Of a stretch of DNA of 64,000 nucleotides, positions 50,395 to 62,936 are shown piece by piece. The notes under the pieces are model-generated. The model was not told where the DNA came from. It worked only from the letters and a program-made list of their open reading frames with translations, and made no database searches. Location of the stretch: NCBI GenBank assembly GCA_020137815.1, contig CM035361.1, forward strand, positions 4,232,553 through 4,296,552. Direction: 5' to 3'. Within the stretch, counting starts at the first letter, position 1. Each line of letters starts with the position of its first letter. This DNA comes from Hormiphora californensis (Eukaryota; Ctenophora; Tentaculata; Cydippida; Pleurobrachiidae). The position numbers were made by a program, and so were the translations under genes.

Positions 50395-51610
50395 TAGTCG
50401 AATTTTTTAATCAAGGGACAGGGGGCCGCGCATTTACAAAGTCTTTTTGCGCGTGCTAGTAGGGTCGGTTGTGGGAAGTTGGGTCTGGAATTTTAAATTT
50501 GACTTGCTGATATGATTAGGGACTCTATAAAAAGTCCAAAGTACCATCCCACAGGTCTCTACCACCCCCGGTTCACTAATTAGCCGTAATTATGTGATTT
50601 ATGACGTTATCGCCAATTAGCACTAATAATACCAGTTCCTGGTCACTTAGAGCTTAGATTTTGATACCAGCTGATAGAGGATCACTAGATTAGTGGGCAT
50701 ACAAAATTTCAGGTCGATCGGAGTTATGGTCAAGGAGTAATAACCGTTTTTCCGTTTGGCTGGCGGTTGGCTGGCACCACGTGGGATTACGGGTTTAGGT
50801 CGTCGTGGGAGGTCGTCATTGGTCGCGTTCGATCGGGCTCGATGAGGTGATCAAAACCTAGTGGGGCCAGACCTTGGCCCCACCCCGTTCTTGGGTTATT
50901 AGGCTTTTTCGGTTTCCCGCCAAAATATTTTCCCGCCAAAACCGAAAAAGCCTAATAACCCAAGAACGGGGTGGGGCCAAGGTCTGGCCCCACTAGGTTT
51001 TGATCACCTCATCGAGCCCGATCGAACGCGACCAATGACGACCTCCCACGACGACCTAAACCCGTAATCCCACGTGGTGCCAGCCAACCGCCAGCCAAAC
51101 GGAAAAACGGTTATTACTCCTTGACCATAACTCCGATCGACCTGAAATTTTGTATGCCCACTAATCTAGTGATCCTCTATCAGCTGGTATCAAAATCTAA
51201 GCTCTAAGTGACCAGGAACTGGTATTATTAGTGCTAATTGGCGATAACGTCATAAATCACATAATTACGGCTAATTAGTGAACCGGGGGTGGTAGAGACC
51301 TGTGGGATGGTACTTTGGACTTTTTATAGAGTCCCTAATCATATCAGCAAGTCAAATTTAAAATTCCAGACCCAACTTCCCACAACCGACCCTACTATGC
51401 TAAATGTTTTCGCTCATATCTCCTCTTCCTGATAAGATAAAGACTTGATCTTGGTTGCGTTGAAAAGTTCTTAAAATTATCTTTCCAACGCTTCCGGGTT
51501 CAAGTCTTAAGATTACCAGGAACTTGATCTCGACTATCACGCGCAAATACAAAACCGCGCGACCCCTCTGAATGCGCGGCCCCCTGTCCCTTGATTAAAA
51601 AATTCGACTT
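50395..51610. mobile_element. TA-flanked element containing a perfect 459-bp-arm palindrome
   Basis: Outer inverted repeats (about 39 bp, AGTCGAATTTTTTAATCAAG) at 50396 and 51609, TA on both sides. Copy A has the empty site GAGATAAAGCTAATGAG at 17890-17906. Inside, 50457-50915 and 50939-51397 are complementary base for base by eye around a 23-base loop. Confidence 0.85.
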
Positions 51611-51694
51611 TAGAGTTAATGAGCTGTATTCATTATATATATCTGCATTTTAAAGATCTAACAATGGTAGATCTTTAAAATGCAGTTAGTAACA

Positions 51695-51762
51695 TTGGTG
51701 ACATATGGCGCGACCAAGATTGAGCGGGGGTCGCGCCAGGTGTCTATATTAATATGTCACCA
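51695..51762. mobile_element. Mini-MITE copy 3 (paralogous to 18196)
   Basis: Same insertion as copy 2, carried by the segmental duplication. The left flanking GATCTAACA has been altered by a small local duplication (GATCTAACAATGG..TAGTAACA). Confidence 0.7.
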
Positions 51763-51957
51763 AGATCTAACATAGTACATGTGAGATCTTTAGGGCGCGA
51801 TCACACCAAGATCTTCGAAAGAATTCTTTCGAAGCACCAAACCCAATCACACCAAATTGTTTCGTTTGGTTCTTGCGCGTGTATGCCTATTGCTAGTTTT
51901 TGACTCTGACGACAGTGAAAAGCATACAATAGCCATCCGCGGCCAGTCCGATACTGA

Positions 51958-52399
51958 GGGCGCGATCACACCAGGATCTTCGAAACAATTGCTTCGAAGA
52001 ACCAAGTTGAATCACACACAGATCTTTCCTTTAGTTGGTGCAAGTACGATCCTTATATGGAGCGAGCTCGCTCTCTCCAATGTTATCCCCTCTTTCGAGC
52101 TCTCTCTCCCACTCGCTTTTTCTCCCCATATAAGGGATAATTGCGCGGGAGAGAGTGAGTGCGAGAGAGAGCTCGAAAGAGGGGATAACATTGGAGAGAG
52201 CGAGCTCGCTCCATATAAGGGATAATTGCGCGCGAGAGAGAGTGAGTGGGAGAGAGAGCTCAAGGAGGGGATAACATTGGAGAGAGCGAGCTCGCTCCAT
52301 ATAAGGATCGTACTTGCACCAACTAAAGTAAAGATCTGTGTGTGATTCAACTTGGTTCTTCGAAGCAATTGTTTCGAAGATCCTGGTGTGATCGCGCCC
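51958..52399. mobile_element. 442-bp foldback MITE with CArG boxes
   Basis: Ends GGGCGCGATCACACCAGGATC inverted, 3-bp duplication TGA, empty site in copy A at 18882-18884. Four CCATATAAGG CArG-type boxes at 52051-52060 (reverse), 52136-52145, 52211-52220 and 52297-52306, each beside GAGCTCGCTC or CTCGCTTTT text. Confidence 0.8.
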
Positions 52400-52420
52400 T
52401 GAGACCATGATTGCAAACGA

Positions 52421-54541
52421 TCAATCGATTGATCGTTTGCTCAAGTGACAGAAACACGTGGCAATGTTAAACATACCCTGTGGTATAACATGGACAGCAC
52501 ACTCTGCAATGTTAAACATACCCTGTGGTATAACATGGACAGCACACTCTGCAACCATGACATGCTTATAGTAGTTGTCTCCAAAAAGGAATGAACCCAA
52601 TTTCTCATAAGGGGGACTCTCAACGCGTATATCACTGCCCACAACATTACACTGCCAACTGTATGTCTGTCCATCTGCACTGACATCATGCCAAATCCTC
52701 CCCACAGTCCCAACCTTGATGGTTTGGGGTACGAAGATTAACGAGGAGGGTTAAGGGTATTGAAATTGGGACATAGTCCCAACCTTGAATCAAGGTCCTT
52801 GATGATTTGGGGTACGAAGATTAACGAGGAGGGTTAAGGGTATTGAAATTGACGTTTCGGTTTATATCATTTTCAAGAAAAACAAGAGATTAGCAAACAA
52901 CCAACCTTGTGTTTCCTCGTTGCCTTGTCCACCACATACCTTGTGTTTCCTCGATGCCTTGTCCACCACATACACCACTGCACCCTCCATCACCGCAGTG
53001 TGTGTCCTGATGTCGTCCGCGTCTCTCCCAGTGGCCGTACTAAGAAGAATCAGGGTCACCATTTTAACTGGAATGTCAGTTTTAGAAAATGTCATCACCA
53101 GATAGGATTCAACTTCACTCGGGTTGGATTCTGCATATGTCGACAGGTCGCTGTCGAAACTGTGGGCCGCACGGTGGACATGGCATACTGGATCCAGCCA
53201 CCCAGCAATCCTTTCAGGACATTGCCCTTTTGGGACGACTTCCCAGATATTAGTACTGAGACTCGCAGAAAACGGTTTGATCACTTGTACTGAAAATGTA
53301 GAGTTTGACTATATTTATGATCTTTTGATATATATATATATATATATATAATATCTATATCTATATCTATATTTATATCTTTTGATATATAATATACCTC
53401 GACCAAAACGCGGAGTTTTTACGTCAGCCGACCCGAAACCGGATTAAATTTGGCCACCCGTTGGTCTCAGGGCCTCAAAATATGTCTGAATTGTCATTTG
53501 GGGTCATTTAGACCTTTTAATTACATGTAATTACCCTTTAATTACATGTAATTACCCTTTAATTACATGTATTACTTCCAATTACATTCCAATTACTTCA
53601 GCACCTCGAGAGCTTTCGAACGCACCCTAGAACGTCTTTCTACTCCTTCCAATTGCTCCAAATACGTCAAAATATGTTTAAATTATCATTTGGGATCATG
53701 CAGACCTTTAAATTACATGTAATACCCTTTAATTACATGTAATTACCCTTTAATTACATGTAATTACCCTTTAATTACATGTAATTACTTCCAATTACAT
53801 TCCAATTACTTCAGCACCTCGAGAGCTTTCGAACGCACCCTAGAACGCCTTTCTACTCCTTCCAATTGCTCCAAATACGTCAAAATATGTTTAAATAACC
53901 TTTTGGGGTCATTTAGACCTTTTAATTACATGTAATTACCCTTTAATTACATGTAATTACATTTTAATTACATGTAATTACTTCCAATTACATTCCAATT
54001 ACTTCAGCACCTCGAGAGCTTTCGAACGCACCCTAGAACACCTTTCTACTCCTTCTAATTGCCGAGTTCTGTATACCCCTTATTTTGACTGTTTTTCGCG
54101 TCCTGCCCCTTATAGGTTTAGGTATGGCCATCGCCACACCCCCTATACGTCGCGGGACCTCGAGACCTTTCCAACGAGCCATAGAACACCTCTCTACTAC
54201 TTCAGGGGGCTTCAAAACTTTCACTCTAAAAATATCTATGGTTATGGTTATGGTTATGGTTTATGGTTTATGGTTTTTTTTTCATCTGGTATTAAGGGCC
54301 TGTCGGCTCGGCCCCGTTGTTTTAGTTTTAGGGGGGATGTTTTAGGGGGGATGGGTTGAGTTTGGGTTATATTCGGGTCGGGGGGCCTTACCAGGCCCCG
54401 AATATTATATTTATATTCATATTTTGAAAACCCTTATCACTATAGTAATTAAAGATAGTGCCAATATAATAACTTACCTGTATCGCGATCGCTAGAGTCT
54501 GCCAGTGAAACGAACAAAAAGATCAGAATCACTGAACTCAT
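52421..54541 (-). CDS. Secreted F5/8-type (fucolectin-like) domain protein, copy B
   Basis: Paralogue of the gene at 19393-20402, about 235 residues. Exon 1 is 54541-54478: signal peptide MSSVILIFLFVSLADSS plus two extra codons from a duplicated GATCGC, donor CAG|GTAAGT, phase 1. Exon 2 is 53289-52940: 350 bp, the same length as in copy A, donor AAG|GTATGT, phase 0. Exon 3 is 52714-52421: W-Q-C, SDIRVESPP and VMVAECAVHVI followed by two minisatellite units and ATCFCHLSKRSID. Intron 1 has grown by about 1 kb. A 35-bp duplication beside the exon 2 donor provides a second copy of the splice site. The frame is intact, and synonymous plus missense differences from copy A suggest both may be functional. 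Confidence 0.65.
53370..54405. repeat. Intron insertion with TAATTACATGTAATTA repeats
   Basis: Absent from copy A. Three tandem blocks of about 185-215 bp (53500-53687, 53688-53904, 53905-54060) each contain several TAATTACATGTAATTA palindromes followed by CAGCACCTCGAGAGCTTTCG. 54238-54280 is a TATGGT short repeat. Confidence 0.75.
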
Positions 54542-54739
54542 CTTTTTTTCTTCTTGAAAAAGTTTTTTTAATTGCCTGGCTTCGGGGAACTCATGTTGAT
54601 AGACTACATTTAGCAGCCAACTGATTGCTAGACAAAAATTTTTGAATGATGAGGGAAAAAACTATTTTCAAAAGTTACGTCCGACTGATTTCGTCAAGCT
54701 CTGTCTCATTCCGCGGGTGGAGGCCGTTTGAGACAGTCT

Positions 54740-55156
54740 GGGGGGAGACACACTGAAGTTGAGGGCGCTCGTTCAAATCTCAACCTCGCGAAGTTTGAAG
54801 TTTCGCGAAAATCCATTTTCGGCTGAGAAATCATTTGTAAGATGATATTTACTGGTACATCTCTCGAGGTGTCCTAATTTATCCATACCGAGTCAATTTC
54901 ACCGGTTTTTAAATTTTTTGGTGAATTGGGACAACTGTGACCGGATTAGCCAAAAATTTCAAAAACGGTGAAATTGACTCGGCATGGATAAAGGACACCT
55001 CGAGAGATGTACCGGTAAATAAGTCTTACAGATGATTTCTCAGCCGAAAATGGGTTTTCGCGAAACTTCGAACTTTTCCGCGAAACTTCGAACTTCAGTG
55101 TGTGTCACGAGGTTGAGATTTGAACGAGCGCGCCCAACTTCAGTGTGTCTCCCGCC
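54740..55156. mobile_element. GACACACTGA foldback MITE, copy F4
   Basis: 3-bp duplication TCT. Copy A keeps only the left end of this insertion (about 20591-20613), then jumps to sequence beyond its right side, so it was present before duplication and deleted in A. Confidence 0.8.
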
Positions 55157-55796
55157 TCTGTCTAAAATCGTAAAACGCACGTATCTCTATAAGCCCGTCT
55201 CGATCTCAAGCCCGTCTCAACTCCGTTTCCACCCGTCTCGAACCCATCTTGGAAAAAAAAACGACTAGACGACGGTTGAACGACGTCTATATAATCAATA
55301 AACCCGGGTTTATATGTAGCGGGCGGGGTATATCAGACAAATTTTCACCTGCTGATATTTATAAGATGCAACTAATATTTGCCCAACGGGGGAAATAGTC
55401 GTGCCCCCCCCCCCCCCTTGAAATATATCAAGTATTTATCCGGGAAAAATTCCCTGAAATCTCAGGGAATAGCTGTGACTAGGGTTTGAGATTCAGGCAC
55501 GACTGTTTTCCCCAATAGCGGATGAGAGAATAGAAGAAAAAATGCTCCTTGAAAATCAAAGTCTGAATATTTGGATATTTAATCAGTCAGTCTTATATAT
55601 ACTGTTATATGATATATATTTATATATAAGACGTATGTCCGAGAGAGCTTTCTTTGTCTTCATGAGGGAGACTCCATTGTTTCTACGGTGGTAGAACGCA
55701 CTCTAAGTACCTCAAATTATGTCTCTATTGTGATATGAGCCACGGCAATAAAATGAGCACTAATTAGGTAAGCGGTAAATGATAGGGCATTCTCTA

Positions 55797-55857
<61 letters not shown>

Positions 55858-56240
55858 TGCGCCTCAATCTCTCATTCTCTATCTCTCTCTCTTGCGCCTC
55901 AATCTCTCATTCTCTTTCTCTCTATTGCGCCTCAATCTCTCATTCTCTTTCTCTCTCTTGCGCCTCAATCTCTCATTCTCTTTCTCTCTATTGCGCCTCA
56001 ATCTCTCATTCTCTTTCTCTCTATTGCGCCTCAATCTCTCATTCTCTTTCTCTCTCTTGCGCCTCAATCTCTCATTCTCTTTCTCTCTCTTGCGCCTCAA
56101 TCTCTCATTCTCTTTCTCTCTCTTGCGCCTCAATCTCTCATTCTCTTTCTCTCTCTTGCGCCTCAATCTCTCGTTCTCAATCTCTCTCTTGCGCCTCAAT
56201 CTCTCATTCTCTTTCTCTCTATTGCGCCTCAATCTCTCCT
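55797..56240. repeat. TC tract and 33-bp minisatellite
   Basis: About 11 units of TTGCGCCTCAATCTCTCATT plus CTCTTTCTCTCTC. Copy A has a single unit (about 21228-21270), so the array expanded after duplication. The long frames are artefacts. Confidence 0.9.
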
Positions 56241-56275
56241 TATCGCCACAAACAAACCAGACAGCAAGCCAATAC

Positions 56276-57103
<828 letters not shown>

Positions 57104-57372
57104 CAAGAACACACGTAATCCTCCAATATTAATAAACAACTTCCTCATATATTAAACTACTTTACCAGCTCCGTAGTAGAATTATTGGCAATAGTAAATT
57201 ACAAATTATATTGAGAACATGAGAATTATGTATGCAAATGTTATGAGGCGGGATCAGTATGAGAGAAGCCAGATGAAACCCACACACTCTCCCGTGCAGC
57301 ATTAGTTACTAGAATTTAGGAACATGTGAACAGTAGATCAAGGCAATCCGGGGGGGGGGGGGACCTCTTCCC

Positions 57373-57953
57373 GGTGTGCGGACTCTAGTGCTACACTCTA
57401 AGTCTACAGTGGACTCTATATCTAAATTTAGATTTAGATAAAGAGTCCAAATAAGTCTAAACTCTAGGAGGACTCTATATCTAAAAAGTCTACACAGGGC
57501 GGACTCTTTGTCTAAAAAGTCTAAACAAAGTGGACTCTATATCTACATAAATCTAAATTAGATATAGAGTCCGCCTTTTGCCGCGAACTCGAGATTTCGG
57601 CCGTTAGGCCGGAAACGAGAGTTTGCTCTACCCCTATACTAATTTAGAAGTGTTAGGGCCGATATTTGGGTTCGAGGTTAGGGTGGGGGTTAGTGTTAGG
57701 GTTAGGTTTTGGGTTGGGTTAGGATTTTAGACATAGAGTCCGGCTTGGAGGATTTGGCGCCAAAATGTACTAGAGGACTCTATATCTAAAAATTCTACAC
57801 AGGGCGGACTCTTTATCTAAAAAGTCTACACAGGGAGGACTCTTTATCTAAACTTTTTTCAAAATCTAACTGTAGATAAAGAGTCCGTTTTTAGATATAG
57901 AGTCCGCCTTGGATTTAGATAAAGAGTCCGTTAGCACTAGAGTCCGCCCACCC
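57373..57953. mobile_element. Foldback element of GGACTCTATATCTAAA units
   Basis: Ends CGGACTCTAGTGCT and complement. Imperfect 8-bp duplication CTCTTCCC/CTTTTCCC. Copy A has the single site CCTCTTCCCTTATGAGG at about 27816. The interior repeats AGTCTACACAGGG and has a TTAGGG-like stretch at 57680-57725. Confidence 0.7.
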
Positions 57954-58244
57954 CTTTTCCCTTATGAGGTGTGCACAAAATAGAGGTTTAGTTGGTTTAG
58001 TTAGTATTCGAACAGGACTAATCTTTGATTCAACAATGTATATTTCTCAATATTTTCGCTGGAAGGGATTGACAAGATAAAAAAAGATGCCCTTTTCAGA
58101 TCATGTCCTTTGTATCATGAATCATATGTAAATTGTCTGATTCTCGCACAAATACCGACGCAAGAATTGCCGTAAATGCCGCTATTATTATTTTGGAGCC
58201 CCATATAATAGTGGTTAGTGATCCGAACAAAAGATTGTTATTTT

Positions 58245-58820
58245 TGTGAGTCTTCTAGGCTGCTCGTATAGTGGCTGGTGAAGTCTTGGTTGTTGGAGGC
58301 TGTTCAAGAAAAGTAGTTCAGGAGTCGTGGTAGGAACTGCCGGAACTGGCCCCGGAAAGATAAAAGTTGAGATATTTATAACAGGGCACACGTCAATATA
58401 ATACCAGGCTTGTAAATATCACTCTCACTCCCATTGGTCATTCTCAAAGTCACGTGACACTCGAGATGCAGATCGGACAGTAACTCCGCTCGTCAGCTAC
58501 TTTTGACAAGTGCCGCGACTAGATCAGACGGAGTTAGAGCCAGAGTCTGTAGCTGTCAGTGTCACTCCCTTAGCTACTATCAATGAATCATGAAATAAGG
58601 AGGCCCAATCATGGTAGTTACTAGTGCACAGATGGTTCTCTAATCAACTTCAGGGGGATGAGCTAACACCTTTCTACTCTAAGTACTCTAAATATAATAA
58701 GTAAATCCCAAGTAAATATAGTACGCTACTGTTAAACCGAGGGGAAAGAGCGGCGCCACGGTTCCCTCTCATACATATGTCATATCAAGAAATAATATGA
58801 ATAGTGGCCGGCACGCCACA
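58245..58820 (-). repeat. 3' LTR
   Basis: Begins TGTGGCGTGCCGGCC and ends GAAGACTCACA on the minus strand. Confidence 0.85.
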
Positions 58821-58840
58821 TCCTCCCCTCTCTCCAAGAA
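58821..58840 (-). other. Polypurine tract
   Basis: On the minus strand the bases before the 3' LTR read GGAGAGAGGGGAGGA, a plus-strand priming site. Confidence 0.6.
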
Positions 58841-61203
58841 AAGAGGTAGGAAAAAAGAGTCTTTCTCACACACTCAAATCATTGTCCTGAATCAAAAAAT
58901 CATTGTCCATTAAATAAAATCCAACACATCTAGCGAGGGTGTCCAAAGGAGACACTATCTTCTTCAGGGTGTCCAAAGAAGACACAATCTTCTTCAGGGT
59001 GTCCAGAGGAGACACTATCTTCTTCAGGGTGTCCAGAGGAGACACAATCTTCTTTTCAACAACTGAACTGGGCACGGCGAGGCGAACATGTAGGGCATCG
59101 TAACAGGGGTATTGTATCACAGCTGGATCCAATATCAAAGGGGCACATGTTGGTAGTACGTTCTTGACTAGGTGGGCCGCACTTGCTAAGTAGTGCCATC
59201 AAGGAAGTCGACAACCCTTTATGCACGGTAGTAGGGAGAACTTCTTCCGGTGGAAGAGGGGTTCGGCCAGTTGCTGAATATAAGCAGTCAGAGTCACATG
59301 TTTATCCTCTTCACAAGCTGGAGTTCTTCAGAGTGGTAGATCCTGTTCAGATTGCTTCGGTTGTGTCGTCTTCTCGCGTAACTGTTTCGACAACTGCTTC
59401 GGATCCTGGCAGTACTTTGCCTTCTACCAGTTCAGCGTTGAGCCCAGACAGGATAGGCAGGGCTACATCATCAAATAGTCCAGAATTCCATCACAGATAC
59501 TAACTCTAAATTACTAACTACTACTATAATATTACTCATTTTAATTTTAAATCTGCAAGAAGTATGCACCTGCTTTCCGGTTCCGAAGATGCTATCAGAC
59601 ATTATGCATCACACGAACTCACATCACACCTTTTCCTCGCACTTTGCAATTCACACGGTACACATGGCACACTGCACCATTCACACACTTAGTAAGGTTC
59701 ATTCCGCACATAACTCTCCACTCTCCCAAATGAGATCGCTTTCTCTCAGGAAGTCAAAATGGCCTTGCAAAGGTAGCACACACTCACAGTTGATCAAATA
59801 CAGTCACATCGCTCCAATTCTCACTCACGTTTGTGCAGCATACAAAACACTATACCACATCTGCTGGATGCAAGAAAAAAAACCTATGGCTTGAGGTAGC
59901 TGTTTTCTGTTCACCACACACAGCTGGTCAGGCTGATTAATGGTTTCAAGGCATTGATGACCAGTCAATTTCTCGAACAAACAGCAGAACAGCGAACATG
60001 TCCAAGGCAGGGGGTTGCTACCTTTTTCACGTTTTGTCCCTCAAGCACAACCGCACCGTCATGCGTCTAAATCCTGACGTCTCAGGGAAAAACATTGCCT
60101 CAGCACTACGAGAACAGGCATCTGCATACGTCACTACGAGACGTCAAACTTCAAAGTCACTACGAGACATTCATAATCTTCACTTCGAGATTCACATTCA
60201 TATTCATTCATCCCCTTATTTACATCCAGCTCACATTGTACTTGCATTATATCGCTATTAACACTTTCCTAAAGTTGGTCAGATATCTGCTAACTTATCC
60301 AACCAATTCAGGAAACGGACTTCACATTTCTCAATCTTCTTATGATCACACTGATAAATGGCACACTTGGCAACTTTACTCACAGAACTTGCTCACACCA
60401 CAAGAAGCGAACTCACTGCACGTACTAATAAATAGCTCACTAGATTTTGCAGGGATACACGTACAGTCACAGTGTGACTCACACTGGCATTTGGCAATCT
60501 CACAGTCGCAGCTCACATGGGCACACAGACCGAATACATTCTCAGTCACACAGTCTCTCGCCACATACCACGAGCATGAATCACACTAGTTAATTCAACG
60601 GGCGACTGCTGGCAAGTGCAAAAGGCATTGGAACCGGAGGCAGGGCAACTGTCTAGCACGAGAGGAATAAGGTTACTGCTACACACAAATCTAGAGTCTT
60701 CAAACACGCATGGAGGCACACAAGACTACAGATGCAGGTGATTCACGCTGGCATATCTCTTCGTAGTGAGGAATCGTCTCCACACACAGCTGATAGTGAA
60801 AGACGTGTTGGGTGCAGCAGGGTTCTTCTTTCTCGTGCAGCGTTAAAGGTAGGCTCACTTTTCGCGGTCGGGTAACACGTCGGTTTCTTCTGTCTGCCTT
60901 ACTGTGCAGACATTACAGTGAGGTCTTTCGTATCCGACCACAGGGGAGACACGGCCGTCAGTATTTCAGTGTCCGAAGGAGACACAGTAGGCACTGGTTC
61001 AATGTCCGAGAGAGACACGGTTGGTTGGGTTGGGCTCCGGATTAATCTTGGCAGCGATCCTCGTTGACAGGAGATTTGACGCACAACCCGGTGTCGGTCG
61101 GGCTCTGGAATTCCACTACACAGGTAAACTTCATGGCACTCGGGAGAGTCGTGAGGAAACGGGGTAGGAACTCGGGGTGCCCTCTCACAAGGAAAGGGCG
61201 AAT
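58841..61203 (-). other. Retrotransposon interior without recognisable pol
   Basis: Contains three near-identical GGTGTCCA..GACAC phrases (58945-59050) and a Ser/Thr-rich repeated SPSDTE-like frame (60899-61084). Some 60-100-codon frames exist on both strands, none with RT, RNase H or integrase motifs. An unrecognised plus-strand frame at 59183-59503 is Ser/Val-rich. Confidence 0.5.
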
Positions 61204-62326
61204 CTAGTTTTTTTGAGCCTGTTGGGAGGCGTGGGGTTCTTGTGCGTCACGTGCTGTGGGGTTCCATCTATCTAGATTGTTGGTGAATCCCAGTCGATTC
61301 TGTGTCGGGCTTCTGTACTTGTAGTTGCTGTACCTCGGTCCTCCCAAGTCGTTGCTGCTGTGGTAGTTGCCTTGGTAGATATCTCGGTCTCGTCTCCCGG
61401 TGTTATCGTTGTAGTTGTCTCTTCCTCGATACTGGGGGCCGTAGAAGGGTTGTCCACGTTGCAGTGGTATATCGATGTTCTTGCAGTATCGTAAGAGGTG
61501 ACCGTATTGTCCGCATCCCCAGCACTGTCTGTTATCGGGTCCATTTCTACGGGGTGCCGGTGCAGTAGAAGGGGTCTCGGCGGCTAGAACGCTGACGTTA
61601 ACATCCTCGTCTCGTGCTTCTCCGCGAGCTGTGTAGGCTATCTCTCGTTGAGCGGCGAGTTGTAGGAGCTCGGTGAAGGTGACGTCTCTTGTGGCCTCAT
61701 GCAGCAGCTGGACTCCGACTTCGTCCCGGAGGACGCCCATGCATAAGGCTTGGTTGAGTGCTGCTTCCCGTAGGGCTTCCTCGCCACGTGCAGGGTAACC
61801 CGATTTCCCTAGCTTCCTCAACTTCTCCCCGAAGTCCACTGATAGATTCACCTGGCTCTTGTTTTGCCTTCTGTAGTTTCAATCTGGCGATCAGTTTGCT
61901 CTCCTTGCTCAGTGACTGGATCAGGGGGATAACTCTCTCTTTGAAGTCAGTCCAGTTGTCGTAATCTCCGAGGCCGGCTTCACGCACTTGGTTCTGGAAG
62001 TTGGAGTTGAGATAGGTCAGGAAGGCCTTCACAGCGGTTGGTCCAGTGAGACCAAGGATCTGGATGTACGATTCGTATTGTTCCACGAAGTCAGTGATTG
62101 CCGCGGTTGTTGGGTCAAAGATGTCTGGCTTCCTGCTCGCTGTAGCACCGTACTTCAGCATGTCTGCATTTTTCGCCTTGTCTCGGTTGTCTGTAGCTGC
62201 AGTTGTAGCGGCTGTAGCGGCTGCAGTGGCGGCGGCCTTTTCCCTGGTAGTCATCAACTTGGCTATGCTCTTCACCTGTGCTTCTGTCAGGTCCTTGACT
62301 TTCGCTAGATCTTCATTGAGGCTCAT
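61204..62326 (-). CDS. Gag of the LTR retrotransposon, one frameshift
   Basis: Starts MSLNEDLAKVKDLTEAQV at 62326, followed by an Ala/Thr-rich stretch and a capsid-like region (PDIFDPTTAAITDFVEQYES; FLTYLNSNFQNQV). Near 61835-61845 the reading moves to another frame (VDFGEKLRKLGKSGYPARGE) and continues to the zinc knuckle CWGCGQYGHLLRYC (CX2CX4HX4C), then an Arg/Tyr/Gly-rich nucleic-acid-binding tail ending at 61204. It would form the particle that packages element RNA. The frameshift implies this copy is broken, unless it is an assembly error. Confidence 0.8.
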
Positions 62327-62340
62327 CTCTGGTTCTCAAT

Positions 62341-62359
62341 CCTGGTTCTTCAGCACCAA
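62341..62359 (-). other. Primer-binding site
   Basis: Immediately inside the 5' LTR the minus strand reads TTGGTGCTGAAGAACCAGG. TGGTGC is complementary to a tRNA 3' end (GCACCA). The tRNA is not identified. Confidence 0.6.
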
Positions 62360-62936
62360 TGTGAGTCTTCTAGGCTGCTCGTATAGTGGCTGGTGAAGTC
62401 TTGGTTGTTGGAGGCTGTTCAAGACAAGTAGTTCAGGAGTCGTGTTTGGAACTGCCGGAACTGGCCCACGAAAAGATACAAGTTGAGATATTTATAACAG
62501 GGCACACGTCAATATAATACCAGGCTTGTAAATATCACTCTCACTCCCATTGGTCATTCTCAAAGTCACGTGACACTCGAGATGCAGATCGGACAGTAAC
62601 TCCGCTCGTCAGCTACTTTTGACAAGTGCCGCGACTAGATCAGACGGAGTTAGAGCCAGAGTCTGTAGCTGTCAGTGTCACTCCCTTAGCTACTATCAAT
62701 GAATCATGAAATAAGGAGGCCCAATCATGGTAGTTACTAGTGCACAGATGGTTCTCTAATCAACTTCAGGGGGATGAGCTAACACCTTTCTACTCTAAGT
62801 ACTCTAAATATAATAAGTAAATCCCAAGTAAATATAGTACGCTACTGTTAAACCGAGGGGAAAGAGCGGCGCCACGGTTCCCTCTCATACATATGTCATA
62901 TCAAGAAATAATATGAATAGTGGCCGGCACGCCACA
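62360..62936 (-). repeat. 5' LTR
   Basis: Near-identical to 58245-58820. Carries the CCAAT/CACGTGAC region that probably forms the promoter. Confidence 0.85.

Larger units (their letters stand above)
58245..62936 (-). mobile_element. LTR retrotransposon, gag-only, Gypsy-style
   Basis: Two LTRs (58245-58820 and 62360-62936, 576/577 bp, TG..CA ends on the minus strand) differ at only about eight places by eye, so insertion is fairly recent. TTTT flanks both sides (4-bp duplication). Gag is at 62326-61204. No protease, reverse transcriptase or integrase is seen in the remaining 2.4 kb, so it depends on another element or is deleted. Confidence 0.85.
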
